Source: Croceimicrobium sp963977415
GTDB taxonomy: Bacteria; Bacteroidota; Bacteroidia; Flavobacteriales; Schleiferiaceae
Direction of reading: 5' to 3'
DNA length: 64,000 nt
NCBI GenBank assembly: GCA_963977415.1
Contig: CAXBOS010000015.1
Span: forward strand, 1-64,000
Shown piece after piece: positions 43,670 through 50,889 of this stretch (its first letter is position 1; every line of letters begins with the position of its first letter). A program made the position numbers and the translations under genes. Below the pieces are notes generated by a model. It saw only the letters and a program-made list of their open reading frames with translations, ran no database searches and had not been told where the DNA came from.

Positions 43670-44815
43670 ATGGGATTAGACTTTAAATTAACGGAAACTC
43701 AAAAGATGATTGCAGAATCGGTAAGAGATTTTGCAGAGCAGCATATTCGTCCGAATATCATGAAGTGGGACGAAAGTCAGGAATTTCCAGTTGAAATATT
43801 TAAACAACTAGGTGAAATGGGTCTTATGGGGGTGTTGGTTCCCGAAGAGTACGGCGGTTCTGGCCTAAGCTATTTTGAATATGTAACGGCCATTAAGGAA
43901 TTATCGAAAGTTGATCCATCCATTGGCTTAAGTATGGCGGCGCATAATTCATTGTGCACCAATCATATTTTAATGTTTGGTAATGAAGAGCAGAAGCAAA
44001 AATATTTACCCAAGTTAGCTAGAGCGGAGTTTATTGGCGCTTGGGGATTAACCGAAGTTGGAACGGGTAGTGATGCTGGTGGCATGAATACAACGGCAGT
44101 AAGAGACGGCGACGATTGGATTATCAATGGCTCTAAAAACTTTATTACGCATGCTATTAGCGGTGATGTTGCGGTGGTAATAGTAAGAACAGGTGAAAAA
44201 GGCGATTCCCATGGAATGTCTGCTTTTGTGATTGAAAAAGGAACCCCTGGCTTTAAAGGTGGTCGCAAGGAAAATAAATTAGGAATGCGTGCTTCGGAAA
44301 CGGCAGAATTGATTTTTGACAATTGTCGGGTTCCGAATAGCAGCATGTTGGGAAAGGAAGGTGATGGTTTTATTCAGGCGATGAAGGTCTTAGACGGCGG
44401 TAGGATATCTATCGCAGCCTTATCTTTAGGCTGTGGCTTTGGTGCTTTAGAAGCTGCCGTAAAATACTCCAAGGAGCGCGAGCAGTTTGGAAAGCCAATT
44501 TCTGCTTTCCAAGGCGTGTCTTTTAAAATCGCCGAGGTAGCTACTGAAATGGAAGCGGCCGAACTTTTAACATATCACGCTTGCGATTTAAAAAGTAGGG
44601 GAGAAAAGGTAACAGTTGCTGGCGCCAAAGCAAAAATGTACTCCTCAGAAATGGCGGTAAAAGCTTGTAATGAAGCAGTACAGATTTTTGGCGGATATGG
44701 CTTTACCAAAGACTTTCCCGTTGAAAAGTTTTACCGCGATGTAAAGCTTTGCACCATTGGAGAAGGCACTACCGAAATCCAAAAATTAGTTATTTCAAGA
44801 GAATTAATGAAATAG
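43670..44815 (+). CDS. Acyl-CoA dehydrogenase
   Basis: A flavoprotein of fatty acid or amino acid beta-oxidation, 381 residues from the ATG at 43670 (a longer frame from 43616 would add 18 atypical residues). It has the usual three-domain order: N-terminal helices, middle beta domain (GAWGLTEVGTGSDAGGMNTTAV, FITHAISGDVAVVIVR) and C-terminal helices (GGRISIAALSLGCGFGALEAAV, REQFGKPISAFQGVSFKIAEVATE, QIFGGYGFTKDFPVEKFYRD, ending IGEGTTEIQKLVISRELMK). The catalytic base is in the IGEGTTEIQ region (Glu of GEGTTE). Chain-length specificity is not clear; most like short-chain/butyryl-CoA dehydrogenases. Confidence 0.95.
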   Translation: MGLDFKLTETQKMIAESVRDFAEQHIRPNIMKWDESQEFPVEIFKQLGEMGLMGVLVPEEYGGSGLSYFEYVTAIKELSKVDPSIGLSMAAHNSLCTNHILMFGNEEQKQKYLPKLARAEFIGAWGLTEVGTGSDAGGMNTTAVRDGDDWIINGSKNFITHAISGDVAVVIVRTGEKGDSHGMSAFVIEKGTPGFKGGRKENKLGMRASETAELIFDNCRVPNSSMLGKEGDGFIQAMKVLDGGRISIAALSLGCGFGALEAAVKYSKEREQFGKPISAFQGVSFKIAEVATEMEAAELLTYHACDLKSRGEKVTVAGAKAKMYSSEMAVKACNEAVQIFGGYGFTKDFPVEKFYRDVKLCTIGEGTTEIQKLVISRELMK

Positions 44816-44838
44816 GGTGTTTCGCTTATAAATTTATA

Positions 44839-44846
44839 TATATTTG
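44839..44846 (+). promoter_or_regulatory. -7 box of rpsU
   Basis: TATATTTG fits TAnnTTTG and lies 26 nt before the S21 start codon. No well-spaced TTG was seen. Confidence 0.5.
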
Positions 44847-44872
44847 CAGCCCCAAAATTTTAATATTCAAGG

Positions 44873-45064
44873 ATGTTAGTAATTTCAGTAAAAGAAGGAG
44901 AATCTATTGATCGTGCATTAAAGCGCTACAAGCGTAAATACGATCGTACCGGTGTGATGAAGCAGGTGCGCGCACGCAAACAATTTATCAAGCCTTCGGT
45001 AAACCGTCGTAAGGAAGTAATCAAGGCGGCTTACCTACAGCAGAAGCGTCAGGACGAAGAATAG
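44873..45064 (+). CDS. rpsU: 30S ribosomal protein S21
   Basis: S21, a small basic 30S protein near the anti-Shine-Dalgarno region. The 63-residue product begins MLVISVKEGESIDRALKRYKRKYDRTGV and ends in a basic tail, RKEVIKAAYLQQKRQDEE, the standard S21 pattern. The gene has its own -7 box at 44839 and its terminator at 45090 reaches up to the xerC start. Confidence 0.96.
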   Translation: MLVISVKEGESIDRALKRYKRKYDRTGVMKQVRARKQFIKPSVNRRKEVIKAAYLQQKRQDEE

Positions 45065-45089
45065 ATTAGTCTATTACATCGATATTCTC

Positions 45090-45126
45090 AACAAGGGTTT
45101 GTATCTTTACATTCCCTTGTTTTTTT
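45090..45126 (+). terminator. Terminator of rpsU
   Basis: AACAAGGG and CCCTTGTT pair across a 16-nt loop, with TTTTTT after the stem. The T-run touches the xerC start codon at 45127, so xerC would need read-through or a promoter in the loop (it holds GTATCTTTAC, close to TAnnTTTG). Confidence 0.75.
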
Positions 45127-46032
45127 ATGTCCAAAATTCAGAGTTTTCTTTCCTATTTAGAGCATCAGAAACGTTTTTCTGCACACACTATTAAGTCCTA
45201 TGCTAAGGACCTTAGTTTGTATTCCGAATTCATTGCCGAGACTTTCGACTTAGAAGAGTTGGACGAGGTACATCATTCCATGATTAGGTCTTGGATAGTG
45301 GAGATGGTGGAGAAGGATTATGCTCGAACAAGTATCAAGCGCAAGCTAAGCGCTTTAAGATCCTTTTACCGCTTTTTGCAAAGAGAAGGTGCGGTAAGTT
45401 CAAATCCCGCCTCACAAGTAATCGTGCCTAAGCCAGAGAAAAAGCTCTTGCGAGTGGTAAGTGAAGATGATATGCGCTTTTTACTGGAGGATTTCGCTTT
45501 CGCAGATGACCCATGGTCCTGTAGTCAGTCATTAATATTAGATCTGTTCTATCAAACTGGTATTCGACTATCGGAGCTAATAAATCTGCGCGTCTCTGAT
45601 TATAATTATGCAGCCTCTTACATAAAGGTTTTAGGAAAGCGTAATAAGGAAAGGGAAATTCCTATCGCTTTGGTGCTTAATGCTAAAATGAAGGATCATT
45701 TAGATAATCAGCGTCTTGCGCTAGATGTGCATTCGGAGCCCTGGTTTTTTTTAAGCAAGAAGGGCAAAAAGCTCTATCCAAAGCTTGTTTACAATAGCGT
45801 TAATGCTTACCTTAGTATAGTTAGTGGAGTCGAGAAAAAAAGTCCGCATGTACTAAGGCATTCTTTTGCGACGCATCTTTTAAATAGAGGTGCTGACATC
45901 AATTCGGTAAAGGAATTATTGGGGCATGCGTCTTTGGCGGCGACGCAAGTTTATACGCACAACTCCATTGACCGACTTAAACAGATGTATAACCATGCTC
46001 ATCCTCGAGCAGCAAATTCAGATGAATTATGA
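45127..46032 (+). CDS. xerC: Tyrosine recombinase XerC
   Basis: Site-specific recombinase that resolves chromosome dimers at dif together with XerD. The 301-residue protein has the N-terminal SAM-like core-binding domain (FLSYLEHQKRFSAHTIKSYAKDLSLY and RTSIKRKLSALRSFYRFL) and the C-terminal catalytic domain with the full R-K-H-R-H-Y set: TGIRLSELINLR, KVLGKRNKEREIPI, HVLRHSFATHLLNRG, and LLGHASLAATQVYTH, with the Tyr near the end. The length is typical. It lies between rpsU and hpf, overlapping hpf by 4 bp. XerC against XerD cannot be fixed by sequence alone; the gene order is usual for XerC in Bacteroidota. Confidence 0.93.
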   Translation: MSKIQSFLSYLEHQKRFSAHTIKSYAKDLSLYSEFIAETFDLEELDEVHHSMIRSWIVEMVEKDYARTSIKRKLSALRSFYRFLQREGAVSSNPASQVIVPKPEKKLLRVVSEDDMRFLLEDFAFADDPWSCSQSLILDLFYQTGIRLSELINLRVSDYNYAASYIKVLGKRNKEREIPIALVLNAKMKDHLDNQRLALDVHSEPWFFLSKKGKKLYPKLVYNSVNAYLSIVSGVEKKSPHVLRHSFATHLLNRGADINSVKELLGHASLAATQVYTHNSIDRLKQMYNHAHPRAANSDEL

Positions 46033-46334
46033 AAGTTACCTTTCAGTCAGTAAACTTTAGCGCCGACGTGAAATTGCTTAATTTCATTCAGCAAAAACTT
46101 GATAAGTTAGAACTCTTTAATGATCAAGTTATTAATTCGGAGGTTTTTTTGAAAGTTGAGAACACATCAGCCAAGGAAAATAAGATTGTAGAGGTCAAAT
46201 TGCATATTCCTAACCACGAATTAGTGGTGAAGAAGATAAATAAGTCTTTCGAAGCAGCAGCAGATATGGCCACTGAGGCCTTACGCAGACAGCTTTTAAA
46301 GCATAAAGATAATCCTCGAGCAGTTGCGTCATAA
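46029..46334 (+). CDS. hpf: Ribosome hibernation promoting factor (short HPF/RaiA)
   Basis: A 101-residue ribosome-associated inhibitor of the S30AE family: KVTFQSVNFSADVKLLNFIQQKLDKLELF, then a short loop and VEVKLHIPNHELVVKKINKSFEAAADMATEALRRQLLKHK. It binds the 30S decoding region in stationary phase. As the short form it lacks the C-terminal dimerisation domain of long HPF. It is translationally coupled to xerC by an ATGA overlap. The tRNA-Thr/tuf unit follows 95 bp later. Confidence 0.92.
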   Translation: MKVTFQSVNFSADVKLLNFIQQKLDKLELFNDQVINSEVFLKVENTSAKENKIVEVKLHIPNHELVVKKINKSFEAAADMATEALRRQLLKHKDNPRAVAS

Positions 46335-46351
46335 TTTTTTTTGCTTGCCTA

Positions 46352-46381
46352 TTGTGGCAATCAGAATTCTTTTTACATTTG
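46352..46381 (+). promoter_or_regulatory. Promoter of the tRNA-tuf operon
   Basis: TTG (46352-46354) and TACATTTG (46374-46381) with a 19-nt spacer match the Bacteroidota TTG/TAnnTTTG promoter. It lies 48 nt before tRNA-Thr(TGT). Confidence 0.65.
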
Positions 46382-46428
46382 CAGTCCGTTTGAAAACGGG
46401 CTGTTCTTTTTTAGAATAACTAATATTA

Positions 46429-46502
46429 GCCTGTGTAGCTCAGTTGGCCAGAGCAGCTGATTTGTAATCAGCTGGTCGGGGGTTCGAATCCCTCCACAGG
46501 CT
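46429..46502 (+). tRNA. tRNA-Thr (TGT)
   Basis: Acceptor arms GCCTGTG and CACAGGC pair; D-arm GCTC..GAGC, anticodon stem GCTGA/TCAGC with loop TTTGTAA, T-arm GGTTCGAATCC. The anticodon TGT reads ACA and related Thr codons. CCA is not encoded. First of four tRNAs before tuf. Confidence 0.96.
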
Positions 46503-46554
46503 CAAGAAAAGGGAGGCTATTTATAGTTTCGCGGTTCTTTAATTTTATTGTTTC

Positions 46555-46636
46555 GGGGAGATACTCAAGCGGCCAACGAGGACAGACTGTAAATCTGTTG
46601 GTTTCACCTTCGCAGGTTCGAATCCTGCTCTCCCCA
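46555..46636 (+). tRNA. tRNA-Tyr (GTA)
   Basis: GGGGAGA and TCTCCCC form the acceptor stem. The anticodon loop CTGTAAA gives GTA; the long variable arm GTTTCACC makes the molecule 82 nt, usual for tRNA-Tyr. Confidence 0.96.
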
Positions 46637-46653
46637 CTTTTTGATGTATTTTA

Positions 46654-46727
46654 GCGGGAGTAGCTCAGCTGGCTAGAGCATCAGCCTTCCAAGCTGAGGG
46701 TCGCGGGTTCGAATCCCGTTTCCCGCT
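46654..46727 (+). tRNA. tRNA-Gly (TCC)
   Basis: GCGGGAG pairs with TTCCCGC (one G-U); the anticodon loop CTTCCAA gives TCC and the T-arm reads GGGTTCGAATCCC. Third tRNA of the cluster. Confidence 0.96.
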
Positions 46728-46738
46728 CAAAATTATTT

Positions 46739-46775
46739 ATCAATTTCCTCCTACCATTTGTGGGAGGAAATTGAT
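46739..46775 (+). other. Perfect 13-bp hairpin between tRNA-Gly and tRNA-Thr
   Basis: ATCAATTTCCTCC and GGAGGAAATTGAT pair exactly around an 11-nt loop. The bases that follow (GTTGTTTAA) are not a proper T-run, so it may be a processing or stability element rather than a terminator. Note that GGAGG in the right arm is Shine-Dalgarno-like, but no gene start follows. Confidence 0.85.
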
Positions 46776-46815
46776 GTTGTTTAAAAAGGCATAATTGGGA
46801 AAGTCCCAAAAATAT

Positions 46816-46887
46816 GCCGATGTAGCTCAGGGGTAGAGCGTTTCCTTGGTAAGGAAGAGGTCAGGGGTTCAATTCCCCTCATTGGCT
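46816..46887 (+). tRNA. tRNA-Thr (GGT)
   Basis: GCCGATG and CATTGGC form the acceptor stem (with a G-U pair); the anticodon loop TTGGTAA gives GGT, and the T-arm reads GGGTTCAATTCCC. It lies 66 bp before tuf. Fourth tRNA of the cluster. Confidence 0.95.
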
Positions 46888-46953
46888 CTAAGTGAAAGAC
46901 CACGGTGGTCTCGCTTATTATGTTATAAAGTTTTAATTCTAAGACACAAAACC

Positions 46954-48141
46954 ATGGCAAAAGAAACTTTTGTTCGTAACAAACCGCATTTAAATATCGG
47001 TACTATCGGACACGTAGACCACGGTAAGACCACTCTGACTGCCGCTATTACTTCTGTAATGGCTAATGCAGGTTTTTCCGAAAAACGTGATTTCGATTCA
47101 ATTGACAACGCTCCTGAAGAAAAAGAGCGTGGTATTACTATTAACTCAGCACACGTTGAGTACGAAACAGGAAACCGTCATTACGCACACGTAGACTGTC
47201 CAGGTCACGCGGATTACGTAAAGAACATGGTTACTGGTGCTGCTCAAATGGACGGAGCTATCCTAGTAGTTGCTGCTACTGATGGTCCTATGCCACAAAC
47301 TCGTGAGCACATCTTATTAGGTCGCCAAGTAGGTATTCCTCGCATCGTTGTATTCCTTAACAAAGTGGATATGGTTGATGACGAAGAATTACTAGAATTA
47401 GTTGAAATGGAAGTGCGTGAGCTTCTTTCTTTCTACGACTACGATGGTGACGAAACTCCAGTTATTTCTGGATCAGCTTTAGGTGCACTTAACGATGAGC
47501 CTAAGTGGGTTGATACTGTATTAGCATTAATGGAAGCTTGCGATACTTGGATCGAAGAGCCAGAGCGCGATGTAGCTAAGCCATTCTTACTTCCTATTGA
47601 AGACGTATTCTCTATTACAGGTCGTGGTACTGTTGCCACTGGTCGTATCGAAACTGGTGTTGCTAACACTGGCGATCCTGTAGAGATTATTGGTTTTGGT
47701 GATGAGAAACTTACTTCTACCGTTACTGGTGTTGAAATGTTCCGTAAGATTCTTAACCGCGGTGAAGCTGGTGATAACGTAGGTATCTTATTACGTGGTA
47801 TTGAGAAATCTATGATTAGAAGAGGAATGGTAATCTGCAAGCCAGGTTCTATTACTCCTCATGCAACTTTCAAAGCTGAGGTTTATATCCTTAAGAAAGA
47901 AGAAGGTGGTCGTCATACTCCTTTCCACAATAACTATCGTCCACAGTTTTACTTACGTACAACTGATATTACTGGCGAGATCTTATTACCAGAAGGAACT
48001 GAGATGGTAATGCCTGGTGATAACTTAACTATCAACGTTAAACTTATCGCTCCAGTAGCAATCAACAAAGGTTTACGTTTCGCTATCCGCGAAGGTGGTC
48101 GTACAGTTGGAGCTGGACAGGTAACTGAAATTACTGATTAA
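46954..48141 (+). CDS. tuf: Elongation factor Tu
   Basis: The GTPase that delivers aminoacyl-tRNA to the ribosome, 395 residues. It starts MAKETFVRNKPHLNIGTIGHVDHGKTTLTAAI (the P-loop is GHVDHGKT), with RGITINSAHVEY (switch I), DCPGHADYVKNM (switch II) and NKVDMVDD (base recognition); domains II and III follow with GTVATGRIE and the C-terminal GRTVGAGQVTEITD. A frame running on from 46846 only reads through the tRNA and leader; ATG 46954 is the true start. It follows tRNA-Thr(GGT), as in E. coli tufB, and tRNA-Trp and secE come next. Confidence 0.99.
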   Translation: MAKETFVRNKPHLNIGTIGHVDHGKTTLTAAITSVMANAGFSEKRDFDSIDNAPEEKERGITINSAHVEYETGNRHYAHVDCPGHADYVKNMVTGAAQMDGAILVVAATDGPMPQTREHILLGRQVGIPRIVVFLNKVDMVDDEELLELVEMEVRELLSFYDYDGDETPVISGSALGALNDEPKWVDTVLALMEACDTWIEEPERDVAKPFLLPIEDVFSITGRGTVATGRIETGVANTGDPVEIIGFGDEKLTSTVTGVEMFRKILNRGEAGDNVGILLRGIEKSMIRRGMVICKPGSITPHATFKAEVYILKKEEGGRHTPFHNNYRPQFYLRTTDITGEILLPEGTEMVMPGDNLTINVKLIAPVAINKGLRFAIREGGRTVGAGQVTEITD

Positions 48142-48165
48142 TACTCAGTATTAGATATAATTTAT

Positions 48166-48207
48166 GGAAGAAGGTGTTCTGATGATTCATCGGGATACCT
48201 TTCTTCC
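48166..48207 (+). other. Hairpin between tuf and tRNA-Trp
   Basis: GGAAGAAGGT and ACCTTTCTTCC pair with one bulged base across a 21-nt loop. It comes 24 nt after the tuf stop, and no real T-run follows. It could partially end transcription or mark RNA processing before tRNA-Trp. Confidence 0.55.
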
Positions 48208-48212
48208 TAAAT

Positions 48213-48285
48213 ACGGGTGTAGCTCAGCTGGTAGAGCAGTGGTCTCCAAAACCGAAGGTCGTGAGTTCGATTCTTACCACCCGTG
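48213..48285 (+). tRNA. tRNA-Trp (CCA)
   Basis: ACGGGTG and CACCCGT pair in the acceptor stem, discriminator G. The anticodon loop CTCCAAA gives CCA. It lies between tuf and secE, 15 bp before secE, a position shared by many bacteria. Confidence 0.96.
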
Positions 48286-48300
48286 CAAAGTTTTAAAACA

Positions 48301-48492
48301 ATGAGTAAAGTAAAAAGCTATTTCCAAGACTCTTACGAAGAGCTGGTTACAAAAACTAGCTGGCCTAGTTGGGCAGAATTGCAAAAGACATCGGTTCTTG
48401 TAGCTGTCTCTTCTGTGATAATTGCTTTGGTTATTGCGGGGATGGATAAGCTAATAAGTACTGCTCTAGAGTTATTTTACAACTTATTTTAA
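48301..48492 (+). CDS. secE: Preprotein translocase subunit SecE
   Basis: The small essential subunit of the SecYEG channel, 63 residues from the ATG at 48301 (a frame from 48283 overlaps the tRNA and is not used). It has the amphipathic SYEELVTKTSWPSWAELQKTS, the conserved SecE motif with the central Trp-Pro, then a single membrane helix (LVAVSSVIIALVIAGMDKLIS). Only one helix is present, as in most bacteria outside the Gammaproteobacteria. nusG follows after 10 bp. Confidence 0.95.
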   Translation: MSKVKSYFQDSYEELVTKTSWPSWAELQKTSVLVAVSSVIIALVIAGMDKLISTALELFYNLF

Positions 48493-48502
48493 TAAACCTA
48501 CA

Positions 48503-49054
48503 ATGAGCGAGAGCAGTAAGAAGTGGTATGTTGTGCGCGCTATTTCAGGTCAGGAAAATAAGGTGAAGTCGTATATCGAAAACGAAATCGAATACGCTAA
48601 TCTGCAGGATCACTTAGGGCAAATCTTGGTGCCAACCGAAAGAGTATTTCAAATTAGGAATGGTAAGAAAATAAGCAAGGAGCGTAATTACTTTCCTGGC
48701 TATATCATGATCGAGGCTAACCTAGGCGGTGAAATGGTTCATACCATCAAAGGCGTACAGGGAGTTATCGGCTTTTTAGGAGAAACCAAAGGCGGAGATC
48801 CCGTTCCTTTGCGTTTAAGTGAGGTTAATAGAATGTTAGGTAAGGTGGATGAGTTATCGGAAACCGAAGAAAAAATTAACATTCCTTACATAGTAGGTGA
48901 AACGGTTAAGGTTGTTGACGGACCTTTCAATGGTTTTAATGGTACTATTGAAAAAGTATTTGAAGAGAAGAGAAAGTTAGAGGTTATGGTTAAGATTTTC
49001 GGAAGAAAAACACCACTAGAACTTTCTTATATGCAGGTAGAGAAAGAATCGTAA
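48503..49054 (+). CDS. nusG: Transcription antitermination protein NusG
   Basis: Elongation factor linking RNA polymerase to Rho or the ribosome. The 183-residue protein starts with the NGN domain (KKWYVVRAISGQENKVKSYIE, LVPTERVFQIRNGKKISKERNYFPGYIMIEANLGGEM, VIGFLG) and has a KOW motif near residues 130-165 (GETVKVVDGPFNGFNGTIEKV). It lies between secE and rplK in the standard order. Confidence 0.97.
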   Translation: MSESSKKWYVVRAISGQENKVKSYIENEIEYANLQDHLGQILVPTERVFQIRNGKKISKERNYFPGYIMIEANLGGEMVHTIKGVQGVIGFLGETKGGDPVPLRLSEVNRMLGKVDELSETEEKINIPYIVGETVKVVDGPFNGFNGTIEKVFEEKRKLEVMVKIFGRKTPLELSYMQVEKES

Positions 49055-49088
49055 GTTATTGTGAGCTCAAGATAGGGTATTGTACCCA

Positions 49089-49108
49089 GTGGGGAGCTTC
49101 CACCCCAC
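49089..49108 (+). promoter_or_regulatory. Hairpin in the rplK leader, possible L1 autoregulatory site
   Basis: GTGGGG and CCCCAC pair around AGCTTCCA, 34 nt before the rplK start. In many bacteria ribosomal protein L1 represses rplKA by binding a GUGGG/CCCAC-type stem in this leader that mimics its 23S site. The position fits; the match to the L1 site was judged by eye only, and it is not certain. Confidence 0.35.
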
Positions 49109-49141
49109 AAAAAGTTTTGATTAGTTAAAGAAAAATTAAAA

Positions 49142-49579
49142 ATGGCAAAAGAAGTAAGTGCACTAATTAAACTCCAGGTTAAAGGAGGCGCTGCTAACCC
49201 TTCTCCTCCCGTTGGTCCTGCACTTGGTGCGAAGGGCGTTAACATTATGGAGTTTTGTAAGCAGTTTAACGCGCGTACCCAAGATAAAGCAGGAAAAGTA
49301 CTTCCAGTAGTTATTACGGTATATGGCGATAAATCTTTTGATTTTATTATCAAAACTCCACCTGCAGCAGTGCAATTAATGGAGGCATCAAAATTAAAAA
49401 AAGGATCACCGCAGTCAAACCTTCAGAAGGTTGGTAAAGTAACTTGGGAACAAGTACGACTTATCGCTGAAGATAAAATGTCCGATCTTAATGCTTTTAC
49501 TATGGAATCTGCGATGAGCATGATTGCTGGTACTGCAAGAAGTATGGGCTTAACCATAACTGGTCCTAAACCTTTCTAA
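49142..49579 (+). CDS. rplK: 50S ribosomal protein L11
   Basis: Binds the GTPase-associated centre of 23S rRNA. The 145-residue protein starts MAKEVSALIKLQVKGGAANPSPPVGPALGAKGVNIMEFCK, with the conserved proline-rich N-terminal domain (PSPPVGPALG), and the C-terminal rRNA-binding domain ends AGTARSMGLTITGPKPF. First of the rplK-rplA-rplJ-rplL set; rplA follows after 11 bp. An autoregulatory hairpin may precede it (49089). Confidence 0.98.
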   Translation: MAKEVSALIKLQVKGGAANPSPPVGPALGAKGVNIMEFCKQFNARTQDKAGKVLPVVITVYGDKSFDFIIKTPPAAVQLMEASKLKKGSPQSNLQKVGKVTWEQVRLIAEDKMSDLNAFTMESAMSMIAGTARSMGLTITGPKPF

Positions 49580-49590
49580 AGTAGTATAAA

Positions 49591-50283
49591 ATGGCAACAA
49601 TTAGCAAAAAGCGTAAATCCGCCTTAGAAAAATTGGATACTACCAAGTCTTATTCTCTAACAGAGGCGAGTTCATTGGTAAAAGAAGTTACTACTACGAA
49701 GTTTGACGCATCAGTTGATTTAGCAGTTCGTTTAGGGGTAGACCCTAGAAAGGCAAACCAAATGGTAAGAGGTGTAGTTTCTCTTCCACATGGTACTGGT
49801 AAAGATATTAAAGTACTGGCTTTGGTTACTCCTGATAAAGAGGCAGAAGCTAAAGAGGCCGGTGCTGATTATGCAGGTCTTGACGAGTATATTGAGAAAA
49901 TCAAAAATGGTTGGACCGATATTGATGTAATTATTACAATGCCAAGTGTGATGGGTAAAATTGGTCCTTTAGGACGAGTTTTAGGTCCACGTGGTTTAAT
50001 GCCTAACCCAAAAACTGGGACAGTTACTATGGATGTAGCTAAAGCAGTAAAAGAGGTGAAAGCTGGTAAGATTGACTTCAAAGTAGATCGTTACGGCATT
50101 ATCCACGCCGGCATTGGTAAAGTATCTTTCGAGCCAAATAAGATTAAAGAGAATGCCGAAGAGTTGATTAAGACGTTAATCCGTATGAAGCCTAGCGCGT
50201 CTAAAGGTACTTATGTTAAAAGTATTACCCTTAGTAGCACTATGAGTCCTGGTATTAGCATCGACTCAAAATCGGTTTCTTAA
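49591..50283 (+). CDS. rplA: 50S ribosomal protein L1
   Basis: L1 stalk protein and translational repressor of the rplK-rplA unit. The 230-residue protein has the family signature KIGPLGRVLGPRGLMPNPKTGTVT near residues 125-148 and VDRYGIIHAGIGKVSF in the C-terminal half, and the usual length. It lies 11 bp after rplK and 17 bp before rplJ. Confidence 0.98.
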   Translation: MATISKKRKSALEKLDTTKSYSLTEASSLVKEVTTTKFDASVDLAVRLGVDPRKANQMVRGVVSLPHGTGKDIKVLALVTPDKEAEAKEAGADYAGLDEYIEKIKNGWTDIDVIITMPSVMGKIGPLGRVLGPRGLMPNPKTGTVTMDVAKAVKEVKAGKIDFKVDRYGIIHAGIGKVSFEPNKIKENAEELIKTLIRMKPSASKGTYVKSITLSSTMSPGISIDSKSVS

Positions 50284-50300
50284 TTCCAAAATTATTTAGA

Positions 50301-50825
50301 ATGACTCGCGAAGAAAAAAGTAGAGAAATAGAATTACTTACAGAGGCCTTAGAGGGTTCTGATGTAATGTATATTACAGACATCGCAGGATTAGATGCGG
50401 CTCAAACCACTAACCTAAGACGTCTTTGTTTTAAAGCAGATATCAAATTAAATGTAGTTAAGAACACCTTGCTTAGAAAGGCAATGGAAAAGAGTTCTAA
50501 AAACTTCGAAGATTTGTATCCGACTTTGAAAGGTTCCACTAGTATCATGCTAAGCGAAACTGGTAATGCACCAGCGAAGCTAATTCAAGATTTTCGTAAG
50601 AAAAAGCAGACCAAGCCGGTACTAAAAGGAGCTTATATTCAAGAAGCAGTATTTGTAGGTGACCATAACCTTGAGGCCTTAAGTGCCCTAAAAAGCAAGG
50701 AAGAATTGGTGGCCGATATTATTGCTTTATTGCAATCTCCAGCCAAAAATGTTATCAGCGGCTTAAAGAGCGGTGGTGCTACATTGGCAGGTCTTTTAAA
50801 GACCTTAGAGGAGAGAGCAGCGTAA
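50301..50825 (+). CDS. rplJ: 50S ribosomal protein L10
   Basis: The stalk base that carries L7/L12 dimers, 174 residues: MTREEKSREIELLTEAL, then GLDAAQTTNLRRLCFKADIKLNVVKNTLLRKAM and the C-terminal helix ISGLKSGGATLAGLLKTLEER where L7/L12 dimers bind. It is only 17 bp after rplA, so there is no room for an L10-leader element of the usual size; the 64-bp rplJ-rplL gap has none either. Confidence 0.96.
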   Translation: MTREEKSREIELLTEALEGSDVMYITDIAGLDAAQTTNLRRLCFKADIKLNVVKNTLLRKAMEKSSKNFEDLYPTLKGSTSIMLSETGNAPAKLIQDFRKKKQTKPVLKGAYIQEAVFVGDHNLEALSALKSKEELVADIIALLQSPAKNVISGLKSGGATLAGLLKTLEERAA

Positions 50826-50889
50826 TACGTACGCACTCAGCTTCCATATATTAAGTGTTGTAATTAAATTTTTATTAAAGATTCGAAAA

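Noticed and set aside
45127..46032. Integrase of a mobile element (tyrosine recombinase near tRNAs)
   Set aside because: The protein fits housekeeping XerC in size and sequence, lies in a conserved core order, and no attachment-site repeats flank the tRNAs.
46846..46953. Longer N-terminus of EF-Tu
   Set aside because: The added residues come from tRNA-Thr(GGT) and the leader; EF-Tu begins at MAKETF.
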